Positions 8,889-17,796 of a stretch of 36,561 nucleotides of DNA are shown in pieces. The stretch is from an uncultured Planctomycetales bacterium (GTDB lineage: Bacteria; Planctomycetota; Planctomycetia; Pirellulales; Thermoguttaceae). Under the pieces are notes generated by a model. The model was not told the DNA's origin. It ran no database searches and saw only the letters and a list, made by a program, of their open reading frames with translations. The DNA is taken from positions 1-36,561 of the forward strand of contig CAMZEO010000011.1 in assembly GCA_947305735.1 (NCBI GenBank), in the 5' to 3' direction. The translations under genes and the position numbers were made by a program. The stretch's first letter is position 1. Each line of letters starts with the position of its first letter.

Positions 8889-10142
8889 ATGAAAAACGAG
8901 AGAACGAGTATTTCTCGCCGCGCGTTCTTAGCGAGTTCCGCCTGCGCTATTTCCGCGCCGCTCATTATGTCCGGCAGCGTCTTCGGTTTCAACGGAGGCG
9001 TCTCGCCAAGCAATAAGATCAACCTCTTTCATATCGGGTTAGGCAACCGGGGCAACGAACTGCTCGGCGGCTTTCTCGGCAATCCGAACTATCACAGCGT
9101 CGGCGTTTGCGACTGCTACAAAGATCACCTCGATCGCGCCGCCGAACGCGTCAACAACCATTACCATGACGACGCCTGCGTCAAGTACGCGCATTACGAA
9201 GACGCGCTTCAACGAACCGACTACGACGCGGTCGTCTGCGCGTGCCCCGACCATTGGCATACGAAGATCTCCATTGAAGCGTGCCAGGCGGACAAAGACG
9301 TCTACTGCGAAAAACCGTTGACGCTCACGCTTCAGGAAACGCGTCTTATCGTCAAAGCCGCGCGCAAATACAACCGCGTCTGCACCAGCGGAAGTCAGCG
9401 CGTTATGGAAGATTACGGCTACATGGCTCCGATTCTTCAAAGCGGCGCTATCGGCGAAGTTAAAGAAGTGTTCATCGAAGTCGGCGATCCGCCGAGACAC
9501 TGCTACCTGCCCGAACAACCGATTCCGGAAGGTTTCGACTGGGATCGTTGGCAGGGTCAGGCGCCTTACGGGCCTTACAACAGCGAGCGTTGCTCCGGCA
9601 ATTACGGGGGCGGCTGGCGTCGCTACGGCGATTACGGCACGGGGTTTCTCGCGGACTGGGGCGCGCACAAATTCGCGGGCGCGCTGTACGACCTGGGCAT
9701 GGATCTCGAAGAACCGGTCGAACTGACGCCTCCAGGTTACGAAGGTCGGGAATATTGCTGCGCGATCTTCAAGAACGGCGTCAAAATGTATCACGCGTGG
9801 CGAGGTCCCTACGATATCACGTTCGTAGGAACTGAAGGCAAATACGAGCACCACAAATCGAATCTCAAGCCGCTCAAACCGGTCGAAGTCCGTCGTTACT
9901 CGGGCGGCGCGGGAAACATCGCCGACGATTTCGCGTTCTGCGTTCGCAACAGGCTCCGTCCGTTCCAGGACTTCGCTTACGGCGCCAACGCGGCGGCGGT
10001 CTGCCAGCTTCTGGCGATCTGCCACAAGCTCAATCGTCGACTGCAATGGGATTCCGCCAGTTGTCGCTTTGTCAACGACGACGAGGCTAATCGTCACGTT
10101 CAACGCGTCCAGCGCGCGCCCTATACGATTCCCGAAGTCTGA
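8889..10142 (+). CDS. Gfo/Idh/MocA-family oxidoreductase with Tat signal
   Basis: Twin-arginine SRRAFLASS leader; CPDHWHTKISIEACQADKDVYCEKPLTLT EKP motif of the family. Confidence 0.9.
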   Translation: MKNERTSISRRAFLASSACAISAPLIMSGSVFGFNGGVSPSNKINLFHIGLGNRGNELLGGFLGNPNYHSVGVCDCYKDHLDRAAERVNNHYHDDACVKYAHYEDALQRTDYDAVVCACPDHWHTKISIEACQADKDVYCEKPLTLTLQETRLIVKAARKYNRVCTSGSQRVMEDYGYMAPILQSGAIGEVKEVFIEVGDPPRHCYLPEQPIPEGFDWDRWQGQAPYGPYNSERCSGNYGGGWRRYGDYGTGFLADWGAHKFAGALYDLGMDLEEPVELTPPGYEGREYCCAIFKNGVKMYHAWRGPYDITFVGTEGKYEHHKSNLKPLKPVEVRRYSGGAGNIADDFAFCVRNRLRPFQDFAYGANAAAVCQLLAICHKLNRRLQWDSASCRFVNDDEANRHVQRVQRAPYTIPEV

Positions 10143-10236
10143 GTGGAAACGTTTTTGGTTCAAAATATTTCTCAATAAATCAACGCGCGACGCGTTTAAC
10201 GTAAAAACGCGTTTAACATAAACAGGAAAAAAACAA

Positions 10237-11943
10237 ATGAAACTCAATTGGAAACAGTTCGCGCTAAGCGTCGCGGCATGCGTTCTATGCCTCGCGTCCG
10301 TTCAGACGTTCGCGCAAGATCCCGCCTCCAAACTCGCGGAATTTCTCCCTAAAATGACGCCTGAAAACATGGCCGACGAGGGACAGGTTCGCGAGATGGA
10401 AGCCGCGCAACAAGGCTGGATGAACTACTGCCTGCGCGATTGCTCCGAATCGAAAGAGCTCCGCGCCGCTTCAATTAAAGCGACTTGCGACGCGCTTCAG
10501 GCGGACTATCCCGCTGTCACAAAAGCATGGCTCATGCACGTCCTTCAATGGGTCGGCGACGACTCCTGCGTCGACACGGTCGCAACCTTCCTCAAAGGCG
10601 ACGACCCGGCTCTGGTTGATCCCGCCGCGCGCGTCCTCGCGCAAATCCCGACGGAAAAAGCTCTTGCCGCGCTCAAAACCGATCCTGAAAAATTCGCGTC
10701 CTACATTAAAGCGCGCGACGTCGATATTACCCGAGGCGTCGAAACGGAGCTTCCGCTCGCCGCGCCGTATGTCTCCGACGCCGATTTCGCCGACTTTATC
10801 AAGGGCTTCGACAATTTCTCCGACGACGATAAAGCGCGCGCTTTGGGCGCTATCCGCGTTCGTATGGACAAACAATACCTCCCGATCGCCGTCGCCTCCG
10901 TCGCGTCTGAAAACGAACAGGTCAAGCGCGCCGCGCTCCTGGCGATTGAAAAACTCGGCTCCGCCAAAGAATTCGACCTTCTTTACAACACGATGAAAGA
11001 CTTCGATCGCGGATTCTGCGTTCGCGTCATGAAAAACATTGTCGGCGACGATTTTGACGCCGCGGTCGTCAAAGCGCTCAAAGCCGAAAAAGACGGCGTC
11101 ATGACGGGCGCGCTCGCCGAAGTCGTCGGCGGTCGTTATATTAAAGCGGAAGTTGGAACGCTCCTGTCGCTCGCGAAGAAAGACGATTGCCCCGCGCGCT
11201 TCCCGCTCCTTCAAGCCGCCGAGCAACTCGCGACTAAAGACAACATCGGCGACTTCGTCGACGCTTATCTCGGAATCTCCGATCGAGGGGATCGCGACCG
11301 CGCCGAACAGATCATCTCGCGTCTGTGCGAAGGCGACGCGACGCCCGTTATCGCGAAGATGAACAATCAAAACGGACCGCAAATCTTCACGTTGCTCGGT
11401 CGAGTCGGCGGCGACGCAGCGCTCAAGACGATCGAGTCGGCGATGAAAACGAACGACGCCAACATGGTCGCGCTGGGCGTTCGCGCGTTGAGCAACTGGC
11501 CCAACGCCGTCGTTTGGGAAAAACTTCTTGACGCCGCGCGGAACAAAGCGTATCCGGATCAAGTCCGCGTTCAGGCGTTGCGCGCGTTCATCCGCGTCGT
11601 CTCCCTCCCGGACGACCAGGACGGAATCGACATGTCCGGCAAAGATAAGTTCGCCAACTTGAAAAAAGCGTTTGAACTCGCGACGCGCGACGACGAACGC
11701 CGCTACGCGCTCGAGCGCCTCGGCGCCGTCCGCGAACCGGAATCGGTCGAATTCCTGCTCAATTACGTCGACGAGAAAGAACTGTCGAACCGGGCGCTCA
11801 ACTCGATTCTCGACCTCGCGCATCAGGATTATCTGCGCAAGCAATACAAAGATCTGTTCATTAAGGCGCTCGACGTCGTTCTCGAAAAAGGCGATCAGGG
11901 TCAAAAAGACCGCGCGCAAAACTACAAGAGCAACATTCGTTGA
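10237..11943 (+). CDS. Exported HEAT-repeat protein
   Basis: Signal peptide ending SVQTFAQ; repeated alpha-helical HEAT-like units (e.g. ENEQVKRAALLAIEKLGSAKEFDLLY). Confidence 0.8.
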   Translation: MKLNWKQFALSVAACVLCLASVQTFAQDPASKLAEFLPKMTPENMADEGQVREMEAAQQGWMNYCLRDCSESKELRAASIKATCDALQADYPAVTKAWLMHVLQWVGDDSCVDTVATFLKGDDPALVDPAARVLAQIPTEKALAALKTDPEKFASYIKARDVDITRGVETELPLAAPYVSDADFADFIKGFDNFSDDDKARALGAIRVRMDKQYLPIAVASVASENEQVKRAALLAIEKLGSAKEFDLLYNTMKDFDRGFCVRVMKNIVGDDFDAAVVKALKAEKDGVMTGALAEVVGGRYIKAEVGTLLSLAKKDDCPARFPLLQAAEQLATKDNIGDFVDAYLGISDRGDRDRAEQIISRLCEGDATPVIAKMNNQNGPQIFTLLGRVGGDAALKTIESAMKTNDANMVALGVRALSNWPNAVVWEKLLDAARNKAYPDQVRVQALRAFIRVVSLPDDQDGIDMSGKDKFANLKKAFELATRDDERRYALERLGAVREPESVEFLLNYVDEKELSNRALNSILDLAHQDYLRKQYKDLFIKALDVVLEKGDQGQKDRAQNYKSNIR

Positions 11944-11980
11944 CCGCGTAGTTCCCGCGTAAGTTAACATAAGCGTTTGA

Positions 11981-12023
11981 AACGGTTTGTTCGCGTCGCA
12001 AGGCGCGTTCAAGCCGTTTTTTT
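11981..12023 (+). terminator. Rho-independent terminator after HEAT gene
   Basis: AACGGTTTG...CAAGCCGTT (one G-U) followed by T-run. Confidence 0.75.
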
Positions 12024-12049
12024 AATTCCCGCGCCGCGTCTCGCGCTTC

Positions 12050-12077
12050 TTGACAAATCGAGGCGTCCAAGTAGAAT
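12050..12077 (+). promoter_or_regulatory. Sigma70-type promoter of the hydrogenase cluster
   Basis: TTGACA, 16-nt spacer, TAGAAT; 57 bp upstream of the first ATG. Confidence 0.7.
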
Positions 12078-12133
12078 GCGGCTATTGAGCTTAACTCCCA
12101 AACTCCGCCGCCGCAACGAGGATTGACGAAACA

Positions 12134-12394
12134 ATGTCAGAAGACGCCAAACCGACCCATAAGATTTCCCTGTGCTTAGGAAGTTCCTGCTTCGTTCGCG
12201 GCAACGAACAAAATCTGGAAACCGTCGAAAACTTCTTAAAAGAACGCGACTTGGAAGCGCAAATCGAGCTGCGAGGTCTGCGTTGCCGCGAAGACTGCGC
12301 CAGGGGACCGCGAGTCGAAATTGACGGGAAAGTCTATCTTGAAGCCGCGCCCGAGAAAATGCTCGCCATTCTGAAATCGAACTTTGGCGAATGA
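12134..12394 (+). CDS. [2Fe-2S] thioredoxin-like ferredoxin-domain protein (NuoE/HndA-like C-terminal fold)
   Basis: CLGSSCFVRGNEQNLE ... LRCREDCARGPRVEIDGKVY: C-x4-C ... C-x3-C arrangement of thioredoxin-like ferredoxins; linked to hydrogenase genes. Confidence 0.85.
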   Translation: MSEDAKPTHKISLCLGSSCFVRGNEQNLETVENFLKERDLEAQIELRGLRCREDCARGPRVEIDGKVYLEAAPEKMLAILKSNFGE

Positions 12395-12401
12395 ATCCGT
12401 T

Positions 12402-14138
12402 ATGACAAAACCCTACCCCATATTCACTACCCGCGCGGAATGCAGAGATTGCTACAAGTGCGTCAGACGTTGCCCCGTTAAAGCGATTCGTATTGAAAAC
12501 GGAGTCGCTTCCGTCTTGCCCGAGCGTTGCGTCGCTTGCGGTCAGTGCGTCAGAATCTGTCCTACGCGCGCGAAACGAGTGCGCGACGACTCCTCGAAAT
12601 TCGTCGAACTATGTTCAGGAACCGAGCCAGTTTACGTCTCCCTGGCTCCAAGTTGGCGCGGCGTTTTGACCGAGTGGTCGTCAACCGCGCTAATCGCCGC
12701 GCTAAAAAGTCTTGGCGTCGCCGAAGTCAGCGAAACGGCGCTCGGAGCCCAGGAAGTCTCCGCCGCCGTCGCCGAAGACCTCGCCAAATCGAAGGACGGA
12801 GTCTTTATTTCGAGCGCGTGCCCCGTCGTAGTCGACTACGTCTGCAAATACCATCCGAACGAAGCGCGCCGCGTTACGAAAATCGCCTCTCCCGCGCTCA
12901 CGCACTGCGCGCTCCTGCGCAAGACGTTCGGCGAAAACATAAAGATCGCGTTTATCGGTCCTTGCGCCGCGAAAAAAAACGAAGCGGATCGACGTCCCGA
13001 CCTGCTCGACGTCGCGCTGACTTTCGACGAACTTCAGCGTTTTTTTGCGGAAAAGGGTCTTTCGCCGGGCGATTTCGAAACCGCCAAAGAAACGTTCGTT
13101 CCGGAAAGCGCTATGGAAGGAACGCTTTATCCCGTCGAGGGGGGAATGCTGGAAACGATACGACGCTCCGGAATCGACGAGCGTCCCCTCCTGCAGTCGA
13201 CGAGCGGCTTGCAAATTTTAGGTCAGTCGCTGGAACATTTGCGCTCGCTGGGCGCTAATCGTCCCGTCTTTATCGAGGCGCTCGCCTGTCCCGGAGGTTG
13301 CGTCAACGGACCGTGCGCGACGAAAAAATCCTGGCTTGCAGCCTCGACCGGAGTCTTGAAACACGCCGAACTCAGACCGGCGAGCAAACGCGTTCCGACA
13401 ACCCGCGTGGGAGTTGATTTTCGAGCCGATCCGGTCGATTCCGACGACGTCGACGCGAAAGCGATCCAGGAGGCGCTCCTGAAAGTCGGCAAGACGTCCC
13501 CCGACGACGAGCTTAATTGCGGCGGATGCGGATACGATTCCTGTCGGGAATTCGCCAAAGCGCTCGCCAGGGGGGACGCCGAAACGTCGCAATGCGTCTC
13601 GTACATGCGCTACGTCGCGACTCAAAAAGCGGACAATTTATTGCGCTATATGCCCGCGGGCGTCGCTATTGTCGACGATAATCTGAATATCGTCGAATCA
13701 AACGAAGCGTTCGCCAGAATTTTCGGCGGCGAGCTTCTGGAACTCTATCGTATAACGTCGGGGCTTGGGGGGGCGGATATTCGAACGATCCTTCCCTGCG
13801 CGTCCCTCTTTGAAGCGGCGCTCCAGCATGGTCGCGAAATCAATCGAGACAGTTTTCGCGTCGGCGATCTTCTTCTCGATTTAACGTTTTTCACCATAGA
13901 GCGCGGAAAGTCGGTCGGCGTGATCGTTCGCGACGTCACCTCGACCGAACTCGACCGCGAACAAATAGCGCGTCGCGCCGACGAAGTCATGTCGCGCAAC
14001 GTCGCCGTCGTTCAGGAAATCGCGAGCAAACTTGGCGAACACCTTGCGGACACGCAAATATTGCTCGAATCAATCGCGCAATGCTATCGTCCGAAAACGA
14101 CTCCGATCGCGCCGCGCGACGAGGAGGAAAAGCGTTGA
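12402..14138 (+). CDS. [FeFe]-hydrogenase-like sensory protein: 2x[4Fe-4S] ferredoxin + H-cluster domain + extra Fe-S (CGGCGYDSC) + PAS domain (HydS/HfsB-like)
   Basis: CRDCYKCVRRCP and CVACGQCVRICP; SSACP (L1), GPCAAKKNEAD (L2), EALACPGGCVNG (L3); NCGGCGYDSCREFAKALARGD; PAS-like LRYMPAGVAIVDDNLNIVESNEAFARIF. Start taken at ATG 12402; an in-frame TTG at 12384 is an alternative. Confidence 0.88.
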   Translation: MTKPYPIFTTRAECRDCYKCVRRCPVKAIRIENGVASVLPERCVACGQCVRICPTRAKRVRDDSSKFVELCSGTEPVYVSLAPSWRGVLTEWSSTALIAALKSLGVAEVSETALGAQEVSAAVAEDLAKSKDGVFISSACPVVVDYVCKYHPNEARRVTKIASPALTHCALLRKTFGENIKIAFIGPCAAKKNEADRRPDLLDVALTFDELQRFFAEKGLSPGDFETAKETFVPESAMEGTLYPVEGGMLETIRRSGIDERPLLQSTSGLQILGQSLEHLRSLGANRPVFIEALACPGGCVNGPCATKKSWLAASTGVLKHAELRPASKRVPTTRVGVDFRADPVDSDDVDAKAIQEALLKVGKTSPDDELNCGGCGYDSCREFAKALARGDAETSQCVSYMRYVATQKADNLLRYMPAGVAIVDDNLNIVESNEAFARIFGGELLELYRITSGLGGADIRTILPCASLFEAALQHGREINRDSFRVGDLLLDLTFFTIERGKSVGVIVRDVTSTELDREQIARRADEVMSRNVAVVQEIASKLGEHLADTQILLESIAQCYRPKTTPIAPRDEEEKR

Positions 14139-15319
14139 ATTCCGGTTCGTTTTTTATCGACGTCGATTCGTTTTGTCGCTGTAAAAAGGGACAGCCCGCG
14201 TGCGGCGACTTTTTCCTCTCGAAACGGTTTCCAAACGAAGGTCGACTCGTCGCCACTCTCTCGGACGGCTTGGGAAGCGGCGTTAAGGCAAATATTCTCG
14301 CCATTATGACAGCGACGATGGCGACGCGATTCATCTCGGCCGAACGCGACGTCGTTCGTTCGGCGGAAACAATTATGGACGCCCTGCCCGTTTGCGCCGT
14401 GAGAAAAATAAGTTATTCGACCTTTTCGATCGTTGACGCCTACGATTCCGGAGCGGCGACCGTCGTCGAAGAAGGTAATCCCGAATTTCTGCTCTTTCGA
14501 GACGGAAAGGAGGTCGCTGTCGAAAAAGAGTCGCTCGTCTCCTCGAAATACCCCGATCGTAAAATGAAGGTCGCCAAATTTCAACTGCAAACGGGCGACC
14601 GTATCGTCTTATGCTCCGACGGCGTAACGCAGGCGGGACTCGGAAACGACCGTTGGAAGCTCGGGTGGCGTCGCAACGGACTCGTTCAATTCGCGATAAG
14701 CGAGTTGCAAAAGAATCCGGAAATTTCCAGCCGAGCGTTGTCGCGTAAAATCGTCGACGAAGCGACGCGCAAAGAACCGGGCGTCGTCGCCAACGACGAT
14801 ATTTCCGCCGCCGTCTTTTATTTCAGAAAACCCAGAAAGCTCCTCTTTTGGACGGGACCGCCTTTCTCGTCTGAGCGCGACCGCGAGATCGCCGAACGTT
14901 TTGCGAACTTTCCGGGCAAAAAGGCGATCTCCGGCGGAACCACCGCCAACATAGCCGCGCGCGAACTACGACGAGAAATCTCGATGAAGCCTTGCGAAAA
15001 ATTCGCGCGTTCATGCGTTCCGCTCGCGTCGACAATGAACGGAGTCGACTTAATCACCGAAGGCGTTCTGACTCTCGGAAAAACGATCGAATATCTTGTC
15101 GACGACTCGCGTCCCGCCGAGCCCGACGCGGCGTCCGAGCTTGCCGACCTGTTGCTCGACGCCGATGAAATCGAAACGATGGTTGGAACGAGAGTCAACG
15201 AAGCGCATTTCGACCCGTCGTTGCCGACGCGACTCGATTTCCGGCGCAATCTGATTGACAAACTTGTCAAGACATTAAGAGACAAATATTTAAAAAGCGT
15301 AAACGTCGTCTACGTCTGA
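14135..15319 (+). CDS. SpoIIE/PP2C-family serine phosphatase with C-terminal extension
   Basis: LSDGLGSGVKAN, CSDGVTQAG and NDDISAAVFYF PP2C motifs; probable TTG start overlapping the upstream TGA (TTGA) behind GAGGAG. Confidence 0.82.
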   Translation: MNSGSFFIDVDSFCRCKKGQPACGDFFLSKRFPNEGRLVATLSDGLGSGVKANILAIMTATMATRFISAERDVVRSAETIMDALPVCAVRKISYSTFSIVDAYDSGAATVVEEGNPEFLLFRDGKEVAVEKESLVSSKYPDRKMKVAKFQLQTGDRIVLCSDGVTQAGLGNDRWKLGWRRNGLVQFAISELQKNPEISSRALSRKIVDEATRKEPGVVANDDISAAVFYFRKPRKLLFWTGPPFSSERDREIAERFANFPGKKAISGGTTANIAARELRREISMKPCEKFARSCVPLASTMNGVDLITEGVLTLGKTIEYLVDDSRPAEPDAASELADLLLDADEIETMVGTRVNEAHFDPSLPTRLDFRRNLIDKLVKTLRDKYLKSVNVVYV

Positions 15320-15370
15320 CGCGCGAAAACGCGATAATCGCAACACTCCTGGACGCATGAAAGAATCGAC

Positions 15371-15673
15371 ATGATGACCGAATCAAAAAAAATCAAAATC
15401 CGCGTCTGTCAGGGAACGGCTTGTTTCGTCATGGGCGCGTCCGAACTACTGGAAGCCTTTGAAGATATGCCGAAAGAATGGAACGACGTTCTCGACGTCG
15501 CCCCCGTTCCTTGTCTGAACTTCTGCAACGAGCGCGCGGAAGTCGGATCTATGCCGTACGTTACCATAGACGGCGTTCCGTACTCGAGCATGACGAGCGT
15601 CAAACTCCGCGCCATGATGAAACGGCTTGTCGAAACGGCGAAAAGTCCGGTCGACAATCCGAATTCCAACTAA
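15371..15673 (+). CDS. Second [2Fe-2S] thioredoxin-like protein
   Basis: CQGTACFVMGASELLEAF ... VPCLNFCNERAEVGSMPYVTIDG; four-cysteine thioredoxin-like ferredoxin pattern. Confidence 0.82.
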   Translation: MMTESKKIKIRVCQGTACFVMGASELLEAFEDMPKEWNDVLDVAPVPCLNFCNERAEVGSMPYVTIDGVPYSSMTSVKLRAMMKRLVETAKSPVDNPNSN

Positions 15674-15749
15674 GAATCGCGGTTTTTAGCGTCGATTTGT
15701 CGACCCCTCTGGCAAAGTAGTCAATTGAACAGCGTAAAGGAGAATCAAA

Positions 15750-17264
15750 GTGGACTCGAACGCGGAACCCAACAAACCAACGACGCAAACAATTCGGCGC
15801 GACAACGCTTCTTACTTGCGCCGCGAAGTCGCCATCCGGCTCGTCCGCGCCTATTTGCAAGGAACGTTAATTGAATCCGCCGACCGCATTCCGTTCGACA
15901 TGCGTCCCAAAAACTCGGAAGCTCCTTTTCGTTGTTGCATCTATAAAGAACGCGCGATCATTCGACTGAGATGTCTGAGCGCGCTGGGGTTCCCCGTCGA
16001 AGAAGACGACGAATTCAAGCCTATTTCCGAATACGCCAAAAGAGCGCTCGAACGGGAAACCCCCGAAGGTCCCGTCTTGACGGTCGTCGACGTCGCGTGC
16101 AAGGGGTGCGTCAAATCGAGGTATATGGTCGCCGAATATTGTCAGGGCTGTCTGGCGCGTCCTTGCCTGGTTAACTGCGCGTTTGGAGCCGTCTCGATTG
16201 TCGGAGGAAAGTCTCATATCGATCCCGTCATGTGCAAAAACTGCGGGCGATGCATGGACTCGTGCCCCTACAAAGCGATTGTCAGATTGCGCGTTCCTTG
16301 CGAAGAAGCGTGTCCCGTCGGGGCCGTTCATAAAACGTCCGAAGGACGCGCGGAAATCGACTTTGAAAAATGCACCGCGTGCGGAAGATGCATGCGCGCG
16401 TGTCCGTTTGGCGCCATCATGGAACGAAGTCAGATTCTCGACGTCGCCAGGAGGCTCGTCGAACGCGAAAAACCGCTTGTCGCCCTGATCGCGCCGGCCA
16501 TTGTCGGACAGTTTCCGCATCCAATCGAAAAGATTTGCGGCGCGCTTGTTCAGTTGGGATTTTCTCATGTCCAAAGCGTCGCGGCAGGCGCCGACATGAC
16601 TTCCGTTTCTGAAGCGGAAGAATTCGTCGAACGCATGAAGCGAGGAGAGCGGTTTATGACGACGTCCTGCTGTCCCGCGTACGTCGCCGCCGCAAAAAAG
16701 CATATTCCCGAACTCATGTCGTTCGTGTCAAAAACGCCGACGCCCATGAGTTACGCCGCCGCGACGGCAAAGAAACTCTATCCTGACGCGACTACGGTGT
16801 TCATCGGACCGTGCGTCGCCAAACGAGCGGAGGGTCTAAACGACCCAAACGTCGACTATGTCCTGACGTTTGAAGAGCTTGGCTCGCTTTTCGTCGCCGC
16901 AGGAATCGAAGTGGCGGACGCGGAAAATCACGTCTTCGAGGCTCCCGCCAGCGCTTTGGGACGAGGATTTCCCGTTACCGGAGGCGTCGCGGAAGCCGTC
17001 AAAACGGTCGTCGAACTCAATAAATCGACTTACCCAAACCTCAAGGACGTCGAAGTCAAACCGATATGCGTCGACGGACTCTCTCCAACCGGAGTCAGGA
17101 TGCTAAAACTCTACGCGACCAAGGAATGCCCCGGTAATTTAGTCGAAGTCATGACCTGCGAAGGAGGTTGCGTCGCGGGGGCCGGAACGCTGGGAAATCC
17201 CAAAGCGGCGACGAGGGAAATTAAAAAGCTCGTGGCTCAAAGTCCTAAAATTACGGATATGTAA
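15750..17264 (+). CDS. [FeFe]-hydrogenase catalytic-type subunit with N-terminal ferredoxin clusters (group B/HfsD-like)
   Basis: CKNCGRCMDSCP and CTACGRCMRACP; TTSCCPAYV (L1), FIGPCVAKRAEG (L2), VMTCEGGCVAGAG (L3): all four H-cluster cysteines and the proton-relay Cys. Confidence 0.88.
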   Translation: MDSNAEPNKPTTQTIRRDNASYLRREVAIRLVRAYLQGTLIESADRIPFDMRPKNSEAPFRCCIYKERAIIRLRCLSALGFPVEEDDEFKPISEYAKRALERETPEGPVLTVVDVACKGCVKSRYMVAEYCQGCLARPCLVNCAFGAVSIVGGKSHIDPVMCKNCGRCMDSCPYKAIVRLRVPCEEACPVGAVHKTSEGRAEIDFEKCTACGRCMRACPFGAIMERSQILDVARRLVEREKPLVALIAPAIVGQFPHPIEKICGALVQLGFSHVQSVAAGADMTSVSEAEEFVERMKRGERFMTTSCCPAYVAAAKKHIPELMSFVSKTPTPMSYAAATAKKLYPDATTVFIGPCVAKRAEGLNDPNVDYVLTFEELGSLFVAAGIEVADAENHVFEAPASALGRGFPVTGGVAEAVKTVVELNKSTYPNLKDVEVKPICVDGLSPTGVRMLKLYATKECPGNLVEVMTCEGGCVAGAGTLGNPKAATREIKKLVAQSPKITDM

Positions 17265-17402
17265 CCGCGAACAATAAAACGCGCTTCTTATGACCGCTTG
17301 CGCTTTATCAAGACAAGCCGCGGGGAGTCGTCTCTATCGTTTTCATGTTTGACAAACGAGGCAAACAAAGACGTCCGTCAATCGCGGCTCTTGTAGGAAA
17401 TT

Positions 17403-17472
17403 AACGCGACGCGAATAAAAAAAGCGAAGACGCCGACAACCGACGTTCTCGCTTTTTTATTCGCGTCGCGTT
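17403..17472. terminator. Long bidirectional terminator between the hydrogenase cluster and rpmB
   Basis: AACGCGACGCGAATAAAAAAAGCGAAGACG ... CGTTCTCGCTTTTTTATTCGCGTCGCGTT, ~26 paired positions between convergent genes. Confidence 0.85.
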
Positions 17473-17514
17473 CAAATCGGGAGAATCAAACTCCCCGCCA
17501 AAAATCAAACAATC

Positions 17515-17796
17515 TTAAGCGTTTGCCTTCTCGGCGGCTTTCTTGAACTGGAACGGTTTTTGGGCGACGCGCTTTACGACGGCGTCGCAACGCAGACATT
17601 GCGCGCAGACGCGCATGGTTTTGGAACCGCCGTTAGGAAGGCTGACGCGCGCGTTCTGGAGATTCGGCTTGAACGTTCTGCGCGTAATGCCGGTGACTTT
17701 CGTACCAACGCCCTTCAAATGCTTCGCGCGACCGCGAGTCGTAACGTGATTGCCAACCATTTGACCTTTACCGCAAATTTCGCAAACTCGAGACAT
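17515..17796 (-). CDS. rpmB: 50S ribosomal protein L28
   Basis: MSRVCEICGKGQMVGNHVTTRGRAKH... NLQNARVSLPNGGSKTMRVCAQCLR; Zn-ribbon type L28. Confidence 0.93.
   Translation of the reverse strand: MSRVCEICGKGQMVGNHVTTRGRAKHLKGVGTKVTGITRRTFKPNLQNARVSLPNGGSKTMRVCAQCLRCDAVVKRVAQKPFQFKKAAEKANA

Noticed and set aside
9039-10247. 402-aa antisense ORF opposite the first Gfo/Idh/MocA gene
   Set aside because: Shadow ORF; the sense strand is a clear oxidoreductase.
10471-12012. 513-aa antisense ORF opposite the HEAT-repeat gene
   Set aside because: Arginine/Phe/Val-rich low-information translation typical of a shadow ORF created by the strong codon bias of the sense gene; no signal peptide or motif.
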